Assembly: GCF_015694425.1 (NCBI RefSeq)
Contig: NZ_JADQDN010000005.1
Span: 279,407 to 343,406 of the forward strand
Source of the DNA: Microvirga terrestris
Lineage (GTDB): Bacteria > Pseudomonadota > Alphaproteobacteria > Rhizobiales > Beijerinckiaceae
Direction: 5' to 3'
DNA length: 64,000 nucleotides
The notes under the pieces are model-generated. The model saw only the letters and a program-made list of their open reading frames with translations, searched no databases and was not told the DNA's origin. A program made the position numbers and the translations under genes. Positions within the stretch are counted from its first letter, which is position 1. Each line of letters begins with the position of its first letter. Of the stretch, positions 1-7,831 are shown in pieces.

Positions 1-33
1 GAGCACGGCCTCAACCTGCCGAGCCTCGGCTGA
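1..33 (+). CDS. 3' end of an unidentified gene (partial)
   Basis: Frame 1 is open from the window edge and ends in TGA at 31-33, giving a C-terminus that reads EHGLNLPSLG. The stop shares one base with the hutD start codon, so the two genes are probably co-transcribed and translationally coupled. By position it may be another histidine-utilisation gene, but ten residues are too few to recognise a family. Confidence 0.5.
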   Translation, partial: EHGLNLPSLG

Positions 34-614
34 TGATCGCCCGCGTCATCCGCAACGAGGATCTCGTCCGTGTTCCCTGGAAGAACGGCGGCGGCACGAC
101 CGCGGAGGTCGCGGCCTTTCCGGAGGGCTCCGGCTTCGACACATTCGGATGGCGCATCAGCATGGCGGATGTCGCCTCCGACGGGCCTTTCTCGATGTTT
201 CCAGGCATCGACCGCACACTGATCGTGGTTGAGGGCAGTGGAATCGAACTCGACGTGGAGGGCATCGCCTATCCGCTCGACAAGGCTTCTCCCAAGCTGT
301 CCTTTTCCGGCGACGACATCACCACCGGACGGCTCCTCTCGGGGCCGATCCGCGATCTGAACGTCATGACCCGGCGCGGCCAGTTCCGGCATCGGACCCG
401 GTTCGTGGAATCCGGCGTGGGGCTGCTGTCTGAGGAGACCTGCGCGGCCTTTCTCGTGCCCCTCGATGGCCCCTTCGACGTGACGCTCGGCTCGACGATC
501 CATTCGCTGCAAGTGCTCGACACGCTGAGGCTGGGGGCGATGCAGGACCTCATCCTGCTCTCCGGCACGGGACGGGCGATCCTCGTCGAGATCGCGCCCG
601 AGGCTTCAGCATAG
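33..614 (+). CDS. hutD: HutD family protein
   Basis: A 193-residue protein of the HutD/Ves family, a cupin-fold family often found in histidine-utilisation (hut) clusters and proposed to limit or sense hut intermediates; no enzymatic activity is established. The N-terminus carries the family hallmark VPWKNGGGTTAEV (about residues 13-25), followed by GWRISMADV and a FPGIDRTL segment. The length is normal for the family. It overlaps the upstream gene by one base. It is followed by 180 bp containing a HutC-like operator and then an ABC importer, so the locus is probably the edge of a hut regulon. The family call is firm; the biochemical role is open. Confidence 0.9.
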   Translation: MIARVIRNEDLVRVPWKNGGGTTAEVAAFPEGSGFDTFGWRISMADVASDGPFSMFPGIDRTLIVVEGSGIELDVEGIAYPLDKASPKLSFSGDDITTGRLLSGPIRDLNVMTRRGQFRHRTRFVESGVGLLSEETCAAFLVPLDGPFDVTLGSTIHSLQVLDTLRLGAMQDLILLSGTGRAILVEIAPEASA

Positions 615-662
615 AAGGTCAATTTTCGGCGGCGGATGCCCAAAACAGGAGCAGGATGAAAT

Positions 663-670
663 GTCTATAC
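663..670. promoter_or_regulatory. HutC-like GntR operator and possible -35 box
   Basis: GTCTATAC fits the GTMTAKAC core recognised by the HutC subfamily of GntR repressors, and it sits in a wider near-palindrome, ATGTCTATACAT, at 661-672. A TTGACA hexamer lies immediately downstream at 673-678, with a poor -10 (TGCCAT) 17 bases further on. A repressor bound here would cover a promoter for the ABC importer at 795. The operator is inferred from consensus matching and gene context only; no hutC gene is in the window. Confidence 0.45.
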
Positions 671-794
671 ATTTGACATTGACGCTCCGGCATGGTGCCA
701 TTCGCCCGCTCACAGAAGAACGCCGCCCGCGAGACAAAACTTCCAGGGAACGTCCGGCGGAACGAGGCAGGGAACTAAAATAACGGAGGCTGTA

Positions 795-1736
795 ATGAAG
801 GCGGTATTGGGTGGTTTGGCCGTGTTGGCGCTGGCGGCAGGATCCGTCTCGGCGCAGGAGACGAAGGTGGCTGTCGGCATCTCGGGCTGGACCGGCTTCG
901 CGCCCCTGACGCTCGCGAAGGAGGCCGGCATCTTCAAGAAGAACGGCCTCGACGTCACGATCAAGAAGGTCCCGCAGGCGAGCCGCCACCTCGCCATCCA
1001 GTCCGGTGACATCCAATGTGCCGCCACCACGGTGGAGACCTGGATCGTGTGGAACGCCAACGGCGTTCCCACCAAGCAGATCTTCCAGCTCGACAAGAGC
1101 TTCGGCGCCGACGGCATGGTGGTGAAGAACGATATCGCCTCGATCAAGGACATCAAGGGCAAGCAGGTGGCCGCCTCCGCGCCCGGCACATCCCCCTACT
1201 TCGCCCTCGCCTGGATGCTGAAGAAGAACGGCCTCTCGGTGAAGGACGTGACTGTGGTCAACATGGAGCCGGGCCCGGCAGCGCAGGCCTTCATCGCCGG
1301 CCAGAACGATGCCGCCATGACCTACGAGCCCTATCTCTCCTCCGTGCGCGCAGCGCCGCAGGCCGGCAAGATCATCGCCACCACCCTCGATTATCCGATG
1401 GTGATGGACACCTTCGGCTGCACGCCGAAGTTTCTCGCTGACAATCCGAAGGCCGCGAAGGCCCTGGCCGACAGCTACTTCGAGGCGCTCGACATGATCG
1501 CCAAGGATCAGGCCAAGGCCTACGAGATCATGGGCGCGGACGTGAAGCAGACCGGCGAAGCCTTCGGCAAGTCGGCCCAGTTCCTGCGCTGGCAGGATCG
1601 CGAGGCCAACAAGAAGTTCTTCGCGGGCGAGTTCAAGACCTTCTCGGCCGAGGCCGCCGACCTGCTGCTCGAAACCGGCATCATCAAGCAGAAGCCGGAC
1701 ATGGAAGCGCTCGCCGATACGAGCTTCATCCAATAA
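795..1736 (+). CDS. NitT/TauT-family ABC transporter substrate-binding protein
   Basis: A periplasmic solute-binding protein of 313 residues with a signal peptide (hydrophobic core to about residue 20, cleavage near VSA-QE). The start is supported by a GGAGG ribosome binding site. The mature part resembles SsuA/TauA/ThiY-type receptors: a VGISGWTGFAPL first strand, an AKEAGIFKKNGLDV segment, and paired periplasmic-binding lobes. It is the first gene of a complete importer (receptor, permease, ATPase). The ligand cannot be read from sequence. The preceding HutC-like operator and hutD suggest histidine, urocanate or a related compound rather than a sulfonate. Confidence 0.85.
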   Translation: MKAVLGGLAVLALAAGSVSAQETKVAVGISGWTGFAPLTLAKEAGIFKKNGLDVTIKKVPQASRHLAIQSGDIQCAATTVETWIVWNANGVPTKQIFQLDKSFGADGMVVKNDIASIKDIKGKQVAASAPGTSPYFALAWMLKKNGLSVKDVTVVNMEPGPAAQAFIAGQNDAAMTYEPYLSSVRAAPQAGKIIATTLDYPMVMDTFGCTPKFLADNPKAAKALADSYFEALDMIAKDQAKAYEIMGADVKQTGEAFGKSAQFLRWQDREANKKFFAGEFKTFSAEAADLLLETGIIKQKPDMEALADTSFIQ

Positions 1737-1838
1737 CGCACTCCTCCGGCGGCGGCTCGCTTTCATGCGGACCGCCGCCTGATCCATTCTTCACACGCGC
1801 ATCCAGCATGCACGCCTGGAGCGCAGAGCAGATCCTTC

Positions 1839-2615
1839 ATGCCTCGTCCTCTCGAACCGGTCAGCCAGGGCACCCGCGTCACGCTCGGCATCTCCTTCTT
1901 CGTCCTCTTCGTGGCGGCCTGGGCCTTCGCGACGCTCGGCGGTTTCGTCTCGCGCACGTTCTTAGCCGATCCAATCACCATGCTTCAGGACGGCTGGCTG
2001 CTGCTCACGCGTTTCGGTTTCCTGGGTGATATCGGCATCACGGTTTGGCGGGTCGTCGGCGGGTTCATTCTCGCGGCGATCATCGCCGTGCCGCTCGGCA
2101 TCATGATGGGCGCCTACAAATCCTTCGAGGCGTTCGTTGAGCCCTTCGTGTCCTTCGCCCGCTATCTGCCGGCCTCCGCCTTCGTGCCGCTGCTCATTCT
2201 CTGGGCCGGCATCGGCGAGATGCAGAAGCTACTCGTCATCTTCATCGGCTCGGTCTTCCAGATCATCCTCATGGTAGCGGTGGCGGTGGGCAACACTCGG
2301 CGCGATCTCGTCGAGGCGGCCTATACGCTAGGCTCCAGCGACAAGGGCGTGGTGAGGCGCGTGCTCATCCCGGCCAATGCGCCGGAAATCGCCGAGATCC
2401 TGCGCCTCGTGCTCGGCTGGGCCTGGACTTACGTGATCGTGGCCGAACTCATCGGCTCTTCATCCGGCATAGGACACATGATCATCGACAGCCAGGCGCT
2501 GCTCGCGACGGGTCAGATGATCTTCGGCATCATCATCATCGGCATCATCGGTCTCATCTCCGACTTCCTGTTCAAGGCCGTCAACCGCAAGCTCTTCCCG
2601 TGGAGGCTCGCATGA
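1839..2615 (+). CDS. NitT/TauT-family ABC transporter permease
   Basis: An inner-membrane permease of 258 residues with about six hydrophobic segments (first near residues 18-40). The cytoplasmic EAA loop is recognisable at about residues 160-185 (EAAYTLGSSDKG followed by a VLIPANAPEI segment), which contacts the ATPase. This is the BPD_transp_1 fold of SsuC/TauC homologues. It begins 102 bp after the receptor gene and its stop overlaps the ATPase start by 4 bp, so the two products are translationally coupled. Confidence 0.9.
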   Translation: MPRPLEPVSQGTRVTLGISFFVLFVAAWAFATLGGFVSRTFLADPITMLQDGWLLLTRFGFLGDIGITVWRVVGGFILAAIIAVPLGIMMGAYKSFEAFVEPFVSFARYLPASAFVPLLILWAGIGEMQKLLVIFIGSVFQIILMVAVAVGNTRRDLVEAAYTLGSSDKGVVRRVLIPANAPEIAEILRLVLGWAWTYVIVAELIGSSSGIGHMIIDSQALLATGQMIFGIIIIGIIGLISDFLFKAVNRKLFPWRLA

Positions 2616-3403
2616 GCACTACGATCCTCCAGATCGACAACGTCTCGCGCGTGTTTCCCGGCGTGCGCGGCGGAGTGCCCGTGCGGGCGCTCGAGCCCAC
2701 GAACCTGCAAGTTGAGCAGAACGACTTCATCACCATCCTCGGCCCGTCCGGCTGCGGAAAATCCACGCTCCTGCGCATCGTCGCGGGCCTTGACCGGCCG
2801 ACCGATGGGCGCGTGCTGCTCAACGGCCGCGAGATCAAGGGGCCTGGGGCCGATCGCGGCATGGTGTTCCAGTCCTATACCCTCTTTCCGTGGCTCACGA
2901 TTGCCGAGAACATCGCCTACGGCCTGCGCGAAAAGGGCGTACCGAAGGCGCAGCGTCAGGAGATCGTCGCCTCCTACACCGAGAAGGTGGGCCTGCGCGG
3001 TTTCGAGAACCATTATCCCAAGCAGCTCTCCGGCGGCATGCAGCAGCGCACGGCCATCGCCCGCGCGCTCGCCAACGATCCGGAGATCCTGCTGCTGGAT
3101 GAACCCTTCGGCGCCCTCGACAATCAGACGCGCGGTCTGATGCAGGAATTGCTGCTCGGCATCTGGGAGCGCGAGCGCAAGACGGTGCTGTTCGTGACCC
3201 ATGACATCGAGGAAGCAATCTTCCTGGCCTCCCGGGTCATCGTGATGTCGGCCCGCCCCGGCCGCATCAAGGCGGACATCCCCGTCGAGCTGCCGCACCC
3301 TCGTCATTACACCATGAAGACGACGCCGGAGTTCTCCAGCCTCAAGGCGCAGCTGACAGAGGAAATCCGCGTCGAGGCCATACAGGCAGAAGGCGTCCAC
3401 TGA
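2612..3403 (+). CDS. NitT/TauT-family ABC transporter ATP-binding protein
   Basis: The 263-residue ATPase subunit of the importer. Walker A is GPSGCGKST, the signature is LSGGMQQR, Walker B is LLLDEPFG with the catalytic Glu, and the H-loop is VTHDIEEA. The ATG at 2612 overlaps the permease stop (ATGA); an in-frame ATG 12 bp upstream lies inside the permease gene and is less likely. The protein resembles SsuB/TauB in length and motif spacing. It closes the receptor-permease-ATPase operon; no other subunit follows. Confidence 0.92.
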   Translation: MSTTILQIDNVSRVFPGVRGGVPVRALEPTNLQVEQNDFITILGPSGCGKSTLLRIVAGLDRPTDGRVLLNGREIKGPGADRGMVFQSYTLFPWLTIAENIAYGLREKGVPKAQRQEIVASYTEKVGLRGFENHYPKQLSGGMQQRTAIARALANDPEILLLDEPFGALDNQTRGLMQELLLGIWERERKTVLFVTHDIEEAIFLASRVIVMSARPGRIKADIPVELPHPRHYTMKTTPEFSSLKAQLTEEIRVEAIQAEGVH

Positions 3404-3459
3404 TATTGTTTGTGGGGGCGACGCGCTTCCGAGATATCCCTTACGGATGAATTGACCCG

Positions 3460-3501
3460 CTTCCCCCGTTCAGGCGACCTTTGTATCCCTGAACGGGGAA
3501 G
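3460..3501 (+). promoter_or_regulatory. Hairpin covering the ribosome binding site of the collagen-like gene
   Basis: CTTCCCCCGTTCAG (3460-3473) pairs with CTGAACGGGGAAG (3489-3501), a 13-bp stem with one bulged C and a 15-base loop. The right arm contains the GGGGAAGG ribosome binding site for the ATG at 3504 or 3507. When folded, the stem would hide the site, so translation may depend on temperature, a protein or a competing RNA. It could instead act as a weak terminator for the upstream ABC operon, but no T-run follows. Confidence 0.5.
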
Positions 3502-3503
3502 GC

Positions 3504-4646
3504 ATGATGCTCAAGCGACTGTTAGCCGGATCCATCCTGATCACGAGCATGTCTCCCGCCATGGCTGACATTTTGATCGACCAAGCGATGATTACGGGTG
3601 GGGAGTTGCGTGTTGTTGGCCGGTTGAGCAAGCCGCGCCAGACGCCGATCACGCTCGACGAGCAGCATCAGACGAGAACGGATGCCAACGGACGCTTCAC
3701 CTTCCGTCTCACCTATCATCCCAACACCTGCATTGTGAACATCAAGGCCGAGGATGAGCAGCGTCAGGTGGTGATCGGATTCTGCGGACAACGAGGCCCC
3801 GCCGCCTCAACTGCTGCCACCGCCGCAGCCATTCCCCCCGCTCAGCCTGGGCCGGTCGGCCCGATGGGACCTCAGGGCGAACCCGGACGCGACGGAGCCC
3901 CAGGCCCCCAAGGCCCCGCCGGACCGGAAGGTCCAATAGGGCCGCAGGGACCACAGGGCGTTACCGGTCTCCCCGGCCCCCAGGGAGAGGCTGGGCGCGA
4001 TGGTCCTCCGGGGCCAGCCGGCCCTATTGGTCCTGCCGGACCGCCTGGTCCTCCCGGCAGCCCGGAGACACGCACGATAGCGGAGGGGCAACCTGGCCCA
4101 GCCGGCCCGATCGGACCTGAAGGACCCCTGGGGCCTCCCGGTCCCCAAGGTCCGCAAGGTTTGGCAGGGCATCAAGGCCCTCAAGGGCCTCAAGGCGTTC
4201 CGGGACCGAGAGGAGAGCCTGGTCCGGCTGGTCCCTCAGGCCCTGCAGGACCTCCTGGACCTGTTGGAACCATAGGTATGATAGGCCCCGCTGGACCTCC
4301 CGGCCCGCAGGGCCCTGCCGGTGAGATTGGCCCTATCGGACCTCCTGGCCCCATAGGCCCGATCGGCCCTGCCGGTTTGACAGGACCTGTTGGCCCACCC
4401 GGCCCTGAGGGCAAACTGGGTCCTGAGGGCAAGCCTGGTTCGGCGGGAACGGTTCTGCGGGTCTTCGTGCAGGAATGCGCCTCTCAGGCCCGCTGCACGG
4501 CCCGCTGTGGCGAGGACGAGTATCCGGTCAACGGCACCTGCAACCGCGGAGACCGCTTCGATATGGACGAGGCGGGCGTGTACTGCTTCTCCACAACCGA
4601 AAGCCCCAGAGGCATGATCGCCCGGGCGATCTGCGCGAGGAAGTAG
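3504..4646 (+). CDS. Secreted collagen-like triple-helix repeat protein
   Basis: A 380-residue exported protein. Residues 1-21 form a signal peptide (cleavage near AMA-D). Residues about 22-100 form a beta-rich domain resembling carboxypeptidase-regulatory/Ig-like folds, with two Cys. Then come about 65 Gly-X-Y triplets in two blocks of roughly 24 and 41, separated by a break (SPETRTIAE) that shifts the Gly register by one residue. The last 65 residues hold six Cys, presumably three disulfides, and look like a folded cap or trimerisation domain. Pro is frequent at X and Y. Bacterial collagen-like proteins form trimers and often serve in adhesion or as surface or spore appendages. No anchor (LPXTG, lipobox or membrane helix) is seen, so it is probably secreted or bound by its end domains. 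Function unknown. Confidence 0.85.
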   Translation: MMLKRLLAGSILITSMSPAMADILIDQAMITGGELRVVGRLSKPRQTPITLDEQHQTRTDANGRFTFRLTYHPNTCIVNIKAEDEQRQVVIGFCGQRGPAASTAATAAAIPPAQPGPVGPMGPQGEPGRDGAPGPQGPAGPEGPIGPQGPQGVTGLPGPQGEAGRDGPPGPAGPIGPAGPPGPPGSPETRTIAEGQPGPAGPIGPEGPLGPPGPQGPQGLAGHQGPQGPQGVPGPRGEPGPAGPSGPAGPPGPVGTIGMIGPAGPPGPQGPAGEIGPIGPPGPIGPIGPAGLTGPVGPPGPEGKLGPEGKPGSAGTVLRVFVQECASQARCTARCGEDEYPVNGTCNRGDRFDMDEAGVYCFSTTESPRGMIARAICARK

Positions 4647-4676
4647 GCGAGACCGGAAATCAGATCGGGCTCGTAA

Positions 4677-5117
4677 TCAGCGAGAAGCGCGTTGAGCGCC
4701 ACGAGCACGCAGGGCTGGCTCTTCATAAGGAGACGGAGCAAAGGAGCTGTTGTGCGGATGCGGGTTCCAGGTCTCGCCCGTGGATGTCACCGCCTTCAGC
4801 ACGCCGGACCAGCGCAGTTTGAAATGACTGGCCGCCTTCGGGCTCTTGAAACCGACAAGGCCCCAGACGCCAAGCAGGTGGTAGAAGTCGCAGGCGTCAC
4901 CGTGCTGCTCCAGCCAGGTGCTGACCTCAGGTTTCAAGCCCTTCCGCTGCTCGTTCCACACGTCCCAGTCATTGACCGCATAAACGAACGGCCAGCGCCT
5001 CGCATAGGCATCGATGCCATAGCAGGCTGCCGAGGCCATCTCCTCGTCCCGCCAAGTCTGACGGATGACTTCCTTCACTGATTTCAGATCCGTCATCGGC
5101 TGCATCCACTTTGCCAT
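4677..5117 (-). CDS. Hypothetical protein, family not recognised
   Basis: A 146-residue soluble protein, Trp-rich (seven Trp), with a well-formed interior: WPFVYAVNDWDVWNEQ, HGDACDFYHLLGVWGLVGF and FKLRWSGVLKAV. I do not recognise a family. An in-frame stop lies just upstream of the ATG at 5117, so the start is this ATG or one at 5102 or 5093; none has a clear ribosome binding site. The last 25 residues look unlike the rest, and codons with better third-position G+C occur in another frame from about 4741 downward, so the gene may carry a frameshift near its 3' end. It converges on the collagen-like gene. Confidence 0.55.
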   Translation of the reverse strand: MAKWMQPMTDLKSVKEVIRQTWRDEEMASAACYGIDAYARRWPFVYAVNDWDVWNEQRKGLKPEVSTWLEQHGDACDFYHLLGVWGLVGFKSPKAASHFKLRWSGVLKAVTSTGETWNPHPHNSSFAPSPYEEPALRARGAQRASR

Positions 5118-5301
5118 TGGCCATTAGGACTAGAAATGTGCCCTCCTTTGGGCATGGCGCAGGATTTGTGTACCTCTTTTGAGGTAAAGGAAAAACCAAT
5201 CTTTTCTTGATAGCCGTGTGATAGTCTGGCGCAGAAGCATGCCTTGCCAACGCATGATCCGTATGGCTGTCGTTCGGTTGCGTATGAAGGAGGCTTATAC
5301 C

Positions 5302-5457
5302 GTGGGTGGGCTTCTACCAGGGCCAAAGATCAACTGGCGGCAATTGCCGTTGATCATCATCAGCGGACTTCTGATCGGCGCCATCTTCGGCGGGGCCATC
5401 AAGGCTTTTGCGCCGGAGCAGACCACGGTAGTGGCGCGCGTGAAGCCTCGTTCCTAG
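5302..5457 (+). CDS. Small single-pass membrane protein
   Basis: A 51-residue protein starting at a GTG with an AAGGAGG ribosome binding site eight bases upstream, which is better supported than the in-frame ATGs further 5'. A hydrophilic N-terminus (GGLLPGPKINWRQ) is followed by one hydrophobic helix (about residues 15-37, Gly-rich) and a short basic tail. The layout suggests N-in insertion in the inner membrane. No family recognised. A pair of palindromic repeats begins at its stop codon. Confidence 0.5.
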   Translation: MGGLLPGPKINWRQLPLIIISGLLIGAIFGGAIKAFAPEQTTVVARVKPRS

Positions 5458-5573
5458 AGCATCGGACCCAAAAGTGGATTTGCACTTTTGGGATCGATCC
5501 GATGCTTCTTCTATACATGAGAGCATCGTTGATGCGGAAAACCGGATCCGCTTTTCCGCACCAACGATGCTCT
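5456..5573. repeat. Paired palindromic repeats, module A then module B
   Basis: Module A (5456-5507) begins GCATCGGACCCAAAAGTGGA and folds back on itself as CACTTTTGGG...CCGATGC. Module B (5521-5573) begins GAGCATCGTTGATGCGGAAAA and closes with TTTTCCGCACCAACGATGCTC. Both start and end with GAGCATCG/CGATGC. The same two modules recur side by side at 6068 and 31859, and module A alone at 44680. They lie between genes and contain no coding sequence; they probably form stable hairpins in RNA. Confidence 0.8.
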
Positions 5574-5657
5574 AGCCCTCTGTGCTGCAAGCATGACGCA
5601 ACACGCGTCTGCACCAACAGCGCGAGGGCTCAATCTTTGAGATGTCAGAGTAAAGAG

Positions 5658-5733
5658 TGGTGCCCAGGGACGGAGTCGAACCGCCGACACTGCGATTTTC
5701 AGTCGCATGCTCTACCAACTGAGCTACCTGGGC
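5658..5733 (-). tRNA. tRNA-Phe (anticodon GAA)
   Basis: Read on the minus strand the gene starts GCCCAGG and ends with the pairing CCTGGGC, discriminator A and an encoded CCA, 76 bases in all. The D-loop segment TAGCTCAGTTGGTAGAGC, anticodon arm TGCGA-CTGAAAA-TCGCA (anticodon GAA) and T-loop GTTCGACTC are canonical. It lies just downstream of yacG on the same strand, a common arrangement in this group. Confidence 0.97.
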
Positions 5734-5835
5734 ATTCGATGCGCGGCGAGGCCGTGCGCGTCGTGGAGGGGTGTATAGTCAGACAAAGACCCTCTGTCCA
5801 GCGGGTCGAGGGAGAAAAATGCGAACGAGATCGGA

Positions 5836-6039
5836 TCATGTCTCCCGGCGGTCTTCGTCCGGGTCGTCCGGTTCGCTTTCGACGACCGGAATGGCATAGC
5901 TGCCGGTCAGCCACCGGTTCAGGTCCACGTCGGCGCAGCGCCGGGAGCAGAACGGCCGGTACTGCTGCTCTGTGGGCTTGCCGCAGATCGGGCACTTGCC
6001 GGCCGAGGTCAGGGGCTTGTTTTCGTTGGCGGCGTTCAT
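5836..6039 (-). CDS. yacG: DNA gyrase inhibitor YacG (zinc-binding)
   Basis: A 67-residue zinc protein. The zinc site is CPICGKPTEQQYRPFCSRRC, a C-x2-C-x15-C-x3-C pattern, followed by the conserved DLNRWLTGSYAIP helix and an acidic tail. In E. coli YacG binds GyrB and inhibits gyrase. The ATG at 6039 is preceded by AAAGGAGG and is the correct start; the longer open frame upstream is made of palindromic repeat. It follows maf on the same strand, as in many Hyphomicrobiales. Confidence 0.95.
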   Translation of the reverse strand: MNAANENKPLTSAGKCPICGKPTEQQYRPFCSRRCADVDLNRWLTGSYAIPVVESEPDDPDEDRRET

Positions 6040-6067
6040 CTCTCGCCTCCTTTCTTCACGGAAGGCT

Positions 6068-6198
6068 AAAGCATCGGACCCAAAAGTGGATTCCATTTTT
6101 GGGTCCGATGCTACTTTCATATGCTGGCGCATCGTCCGAGGCGGAAAACCGGGCTCACTTTTCGCTGACGCGACCCTCTGGGTCCGCTCGATGCGCTA
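6068..6198. repeat. Paired palindromic repeats between maf and yacG
   Basis: A copy of module A (6068-6113, GCATCGGACCCAAAAGTGGA...TTTGGGTCCGATGC) is followed by a diverged module B (about 6127-6198) that keeps GCGGAAAACCGG but has an irregular right half ending CTCGATGCGCT. It separates two genes that are probably co-transcribed, so it would lie within the maf-yacG mRNA and could set their relative expression through hairpin-dependent decay. Confidence 0.7.
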
Positions 6199-6253
6199 GG
6201 TGGTTGGTCCATTGTCCCGATGCAAGACCGAACCTCAGCCCAGGAGTGCAGCG

Positions 6254-6871
6254 TCAGGCGGCGTCGAGCCAGGAGAAGCGGACGGGATAACCCTCCCCGT
6301 CGAGCAAGGCGACGGCCTCGTAGAGCGGCAGGCCGACCACGTTCGAGTAGGAACCGACGAGCTTGACCACGAAGGTTCCAGCGAATCCCTGGATGGCATA
6401 GCCGCCGGCCTTGCCGCGCCACTCGCCCGAGGCGAGGTAGCGCTCGAACTCGTCCCGCGACAGGCGCTTGAAGCGGACCCGGGTTTCTACGAGGCGCTCG
6501 CGGATCGTGTCCTTGGGGGTGATCAGGCAGATGGAGGTGTAGACCCGATGCTGGCGGCCCGAGAGCAGGCGCAGGCAGCCTGCCGCCTCGTCCGCCACTT
6601 CCGCCTTGGGCAGAACCCGCTTGCCGACCACCACGACCGTATCGGCGGAAAGGATATAGGAGTTCTTCAGGTCTTCGCGCGTGCGCGCCACCTTCCGGGC
6701 CACCTCGGCCTTCGAGCGAGCCAGGCGTTTGGCCAACTCCTTGGCGCTCTCGTTCTTGAGCGGCGCCTCGTCCACATCGGCCGGAAGCAGCGCGTCGGGC
6801 TCGATGCCCGCCTGCTGCAGCAGGGCAAGCCTGCGGGGCGAGGCGGATGCGAGAACGAGCTTCGGACGCAT
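6254..6871 (-). CDS. maf: Maf family nucleoside triphosphate pyrophosphatase
   Basis: A 205-residue house-cleaning nucleotide pyrophosphatase that hydrolyses non-canonical or excess NTPs (dTTP/UTP or methylated nucleotides, depending on subfamily). Family motifs are [10 protein letters not shown] at the N-terminus, [16 protein letters not shown] in the middle, [10 protein letters not shown], and [11 protein letters not shown] near the end. I place the start at the ATG giving MRPKLVLAS, the usual family N-terminus; an in-frame GTG at 6916 would add 15 residues and has only a cramped GGAG. It lies upstream of yacG on the same strand. Confidence 0.93.
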   Translation of the reverse strand: MRPKLVLASASPRRLALLQQAGIEPDALLPADVDEAPLKNESAKELAKRLARSKAEVARKVARTREDLKNSYILSADTVVVVGKRVLPKAEVADEAAGCLRLLSGRQHRVYTSICLITPKDTIRERLVETRVRFKRLSRDEFERYLASGEWRGKAGGYAIQGFAGTFVVKLVGSYSNVVGLPLYEAVALLDGEGYPVRFSWLDAA

Positions 6872-6982
6872 GCTGGGATTCGACACCTCGGAAGACGACG
6901 CCACTTTTTTCTCCACGCTCCGGATTGGTCACAAAGGCTCAAGGCTAGACCCGGTGACAACATGGCACCAGGGGGAGATGAA

Positions 6983-7831
6983 TCAAGCCGCAGGAGGCTC
7001 CGGTTCAGAGCTTGCCGGCTGTGGCGGCACCACCTGTGCGGCATGGGCGCGGTCGAGTTGGCGGTAGCGCATGACGCTCAAGGGGATCGAGGCCAGGAAC
7101 AGCACGGTAATGACCGTCAGCATCTCCCAGGGGAAGTTCGCCAGAAGCCCGAAAACGGCCGCCGACAAAACGAAGATCGGCAGAACCCAATGGCGCGGCA
7201 CCTTCAACCCGATGGTCTTGCCCGAATAGACCGGGATGGTGGAGACCATCAGGAAGGCCAGGCCCAACAGGTAGACCAGCGCAATCGGAGCGGCCGCAGG
7301 CCCCATTGGAACGCCAAGGAACGAGAGGTAGAGCGGCAGCATCGAGGTCAGCGCGCCGGCCGGTGCCGGCATGCCGGTGAAGAAGTTCTTCTTCCACTCG
7401 GGCCGGTGGGGATCGTCCAGCATCACATTGAAGCGGGCAAGGCGCAGCACCATCGCGATGGCGAAAACCAGCACGGCAATCCAGCCGATCGCCTTGAGCT
7501 CGTTCAACAGGAAGCTGTAGAGGATGAGAGCCGGCGTGACGCCGAAATTGACGAAATCCGCCAGCGAGTCGAGCTCCGCGCCGAATCGGGACGTGCCCTT
7601 GAGCATGCGCGCCACCCGGCCGTCGATCCCGTCCAGCAGCGCCGCGACCACGATAGCGACGACGGCCGGCTCGTAGCGCCCCTCGAAGGCCAGCCTGATT
7701 GCGGTGAGCCCAAGGCATAGGGCAACTAGAGTAATGATGTTCGGAATGATGACCCGAACCGGAACCGGCTTGAAGAGCCGTTTGCGCGGCTCGTTCGGAT
7801 CGGGGGCGAAGGGAGGAAAAAGATCGCTCAT
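6983..7831 (-). CDS. pssA: CDP-diacylglycerol--serine O-phosphatidyltransferase
   Basis: A membrane phosphatidylserine synthase of 282 residues. The CDP-alcohol phosphotransferase motif DG-x2-DGR-x-AR...G...D...D is clear at about residues 68-95 (LLDGIDGRVARMLKG, then ELDSLADF). Around it are about seven hydrophobic helices. It makes phosphatidylserine from CDP-diacylglycerol and serine. It lies downstream of psd on the same strand (gap 111 bp), so the two steps of phosphatidylethanolamine synthesis are encoded together. The C-terminus is a Pro/Ala-rich tail. Start at MSDLFPP; no strong ribosome binding site is seen. Confidence 0.95.
   Translation of the reverse strand: MSDLFPPFAPDPNEPRKRLFKPVPVRVIIPNIITLVALCLGLTAIRLAFEGRYEPAVVAIVVAALLDGIDGRVARMLKGTSRFGAELDSLADFVNFGVTPALILYSFLLNELKAIGWIAVLVFAIAMVLRLARFNVMLDDPHRPEWKKNFFTGMPAPAGALTSMLPLYLSFLGVPMGPAAAPIALVYLLGLAFLMVSTIPVYSGKTIGLKVPRHWVLPIFVLSAAVFGLLANFPWEMLTVITVLFLASIPLSVMRYRQLDRAHAAQVVPPQPASSEPEPPAA

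Noticed and set aside
3872..4432. Minus-strand Gly-Pro-rich frames resembling a second collagen gene
   Set aside because: They are antisense to the Gly-X-Y region: GGN and CCN codons are reverse complements of each other, so collagen-like sequence appears on both strands. The plus strand has the signal peptide and folded ends.
5456..6198. The regular palindromes as a CRISPR array
   Set aside because: Copies are few, in pairs, differ in sequence, and have no uniform spacers or cas genes.
6200..7720. A 506-codon plus-strand open frame
   Set aside because: It runs antisense through maf and pssA. Its sequence is Gln/His/Arg-rich low complexity, typical of the antisense of high-G+C genes, with no recognisable domain.
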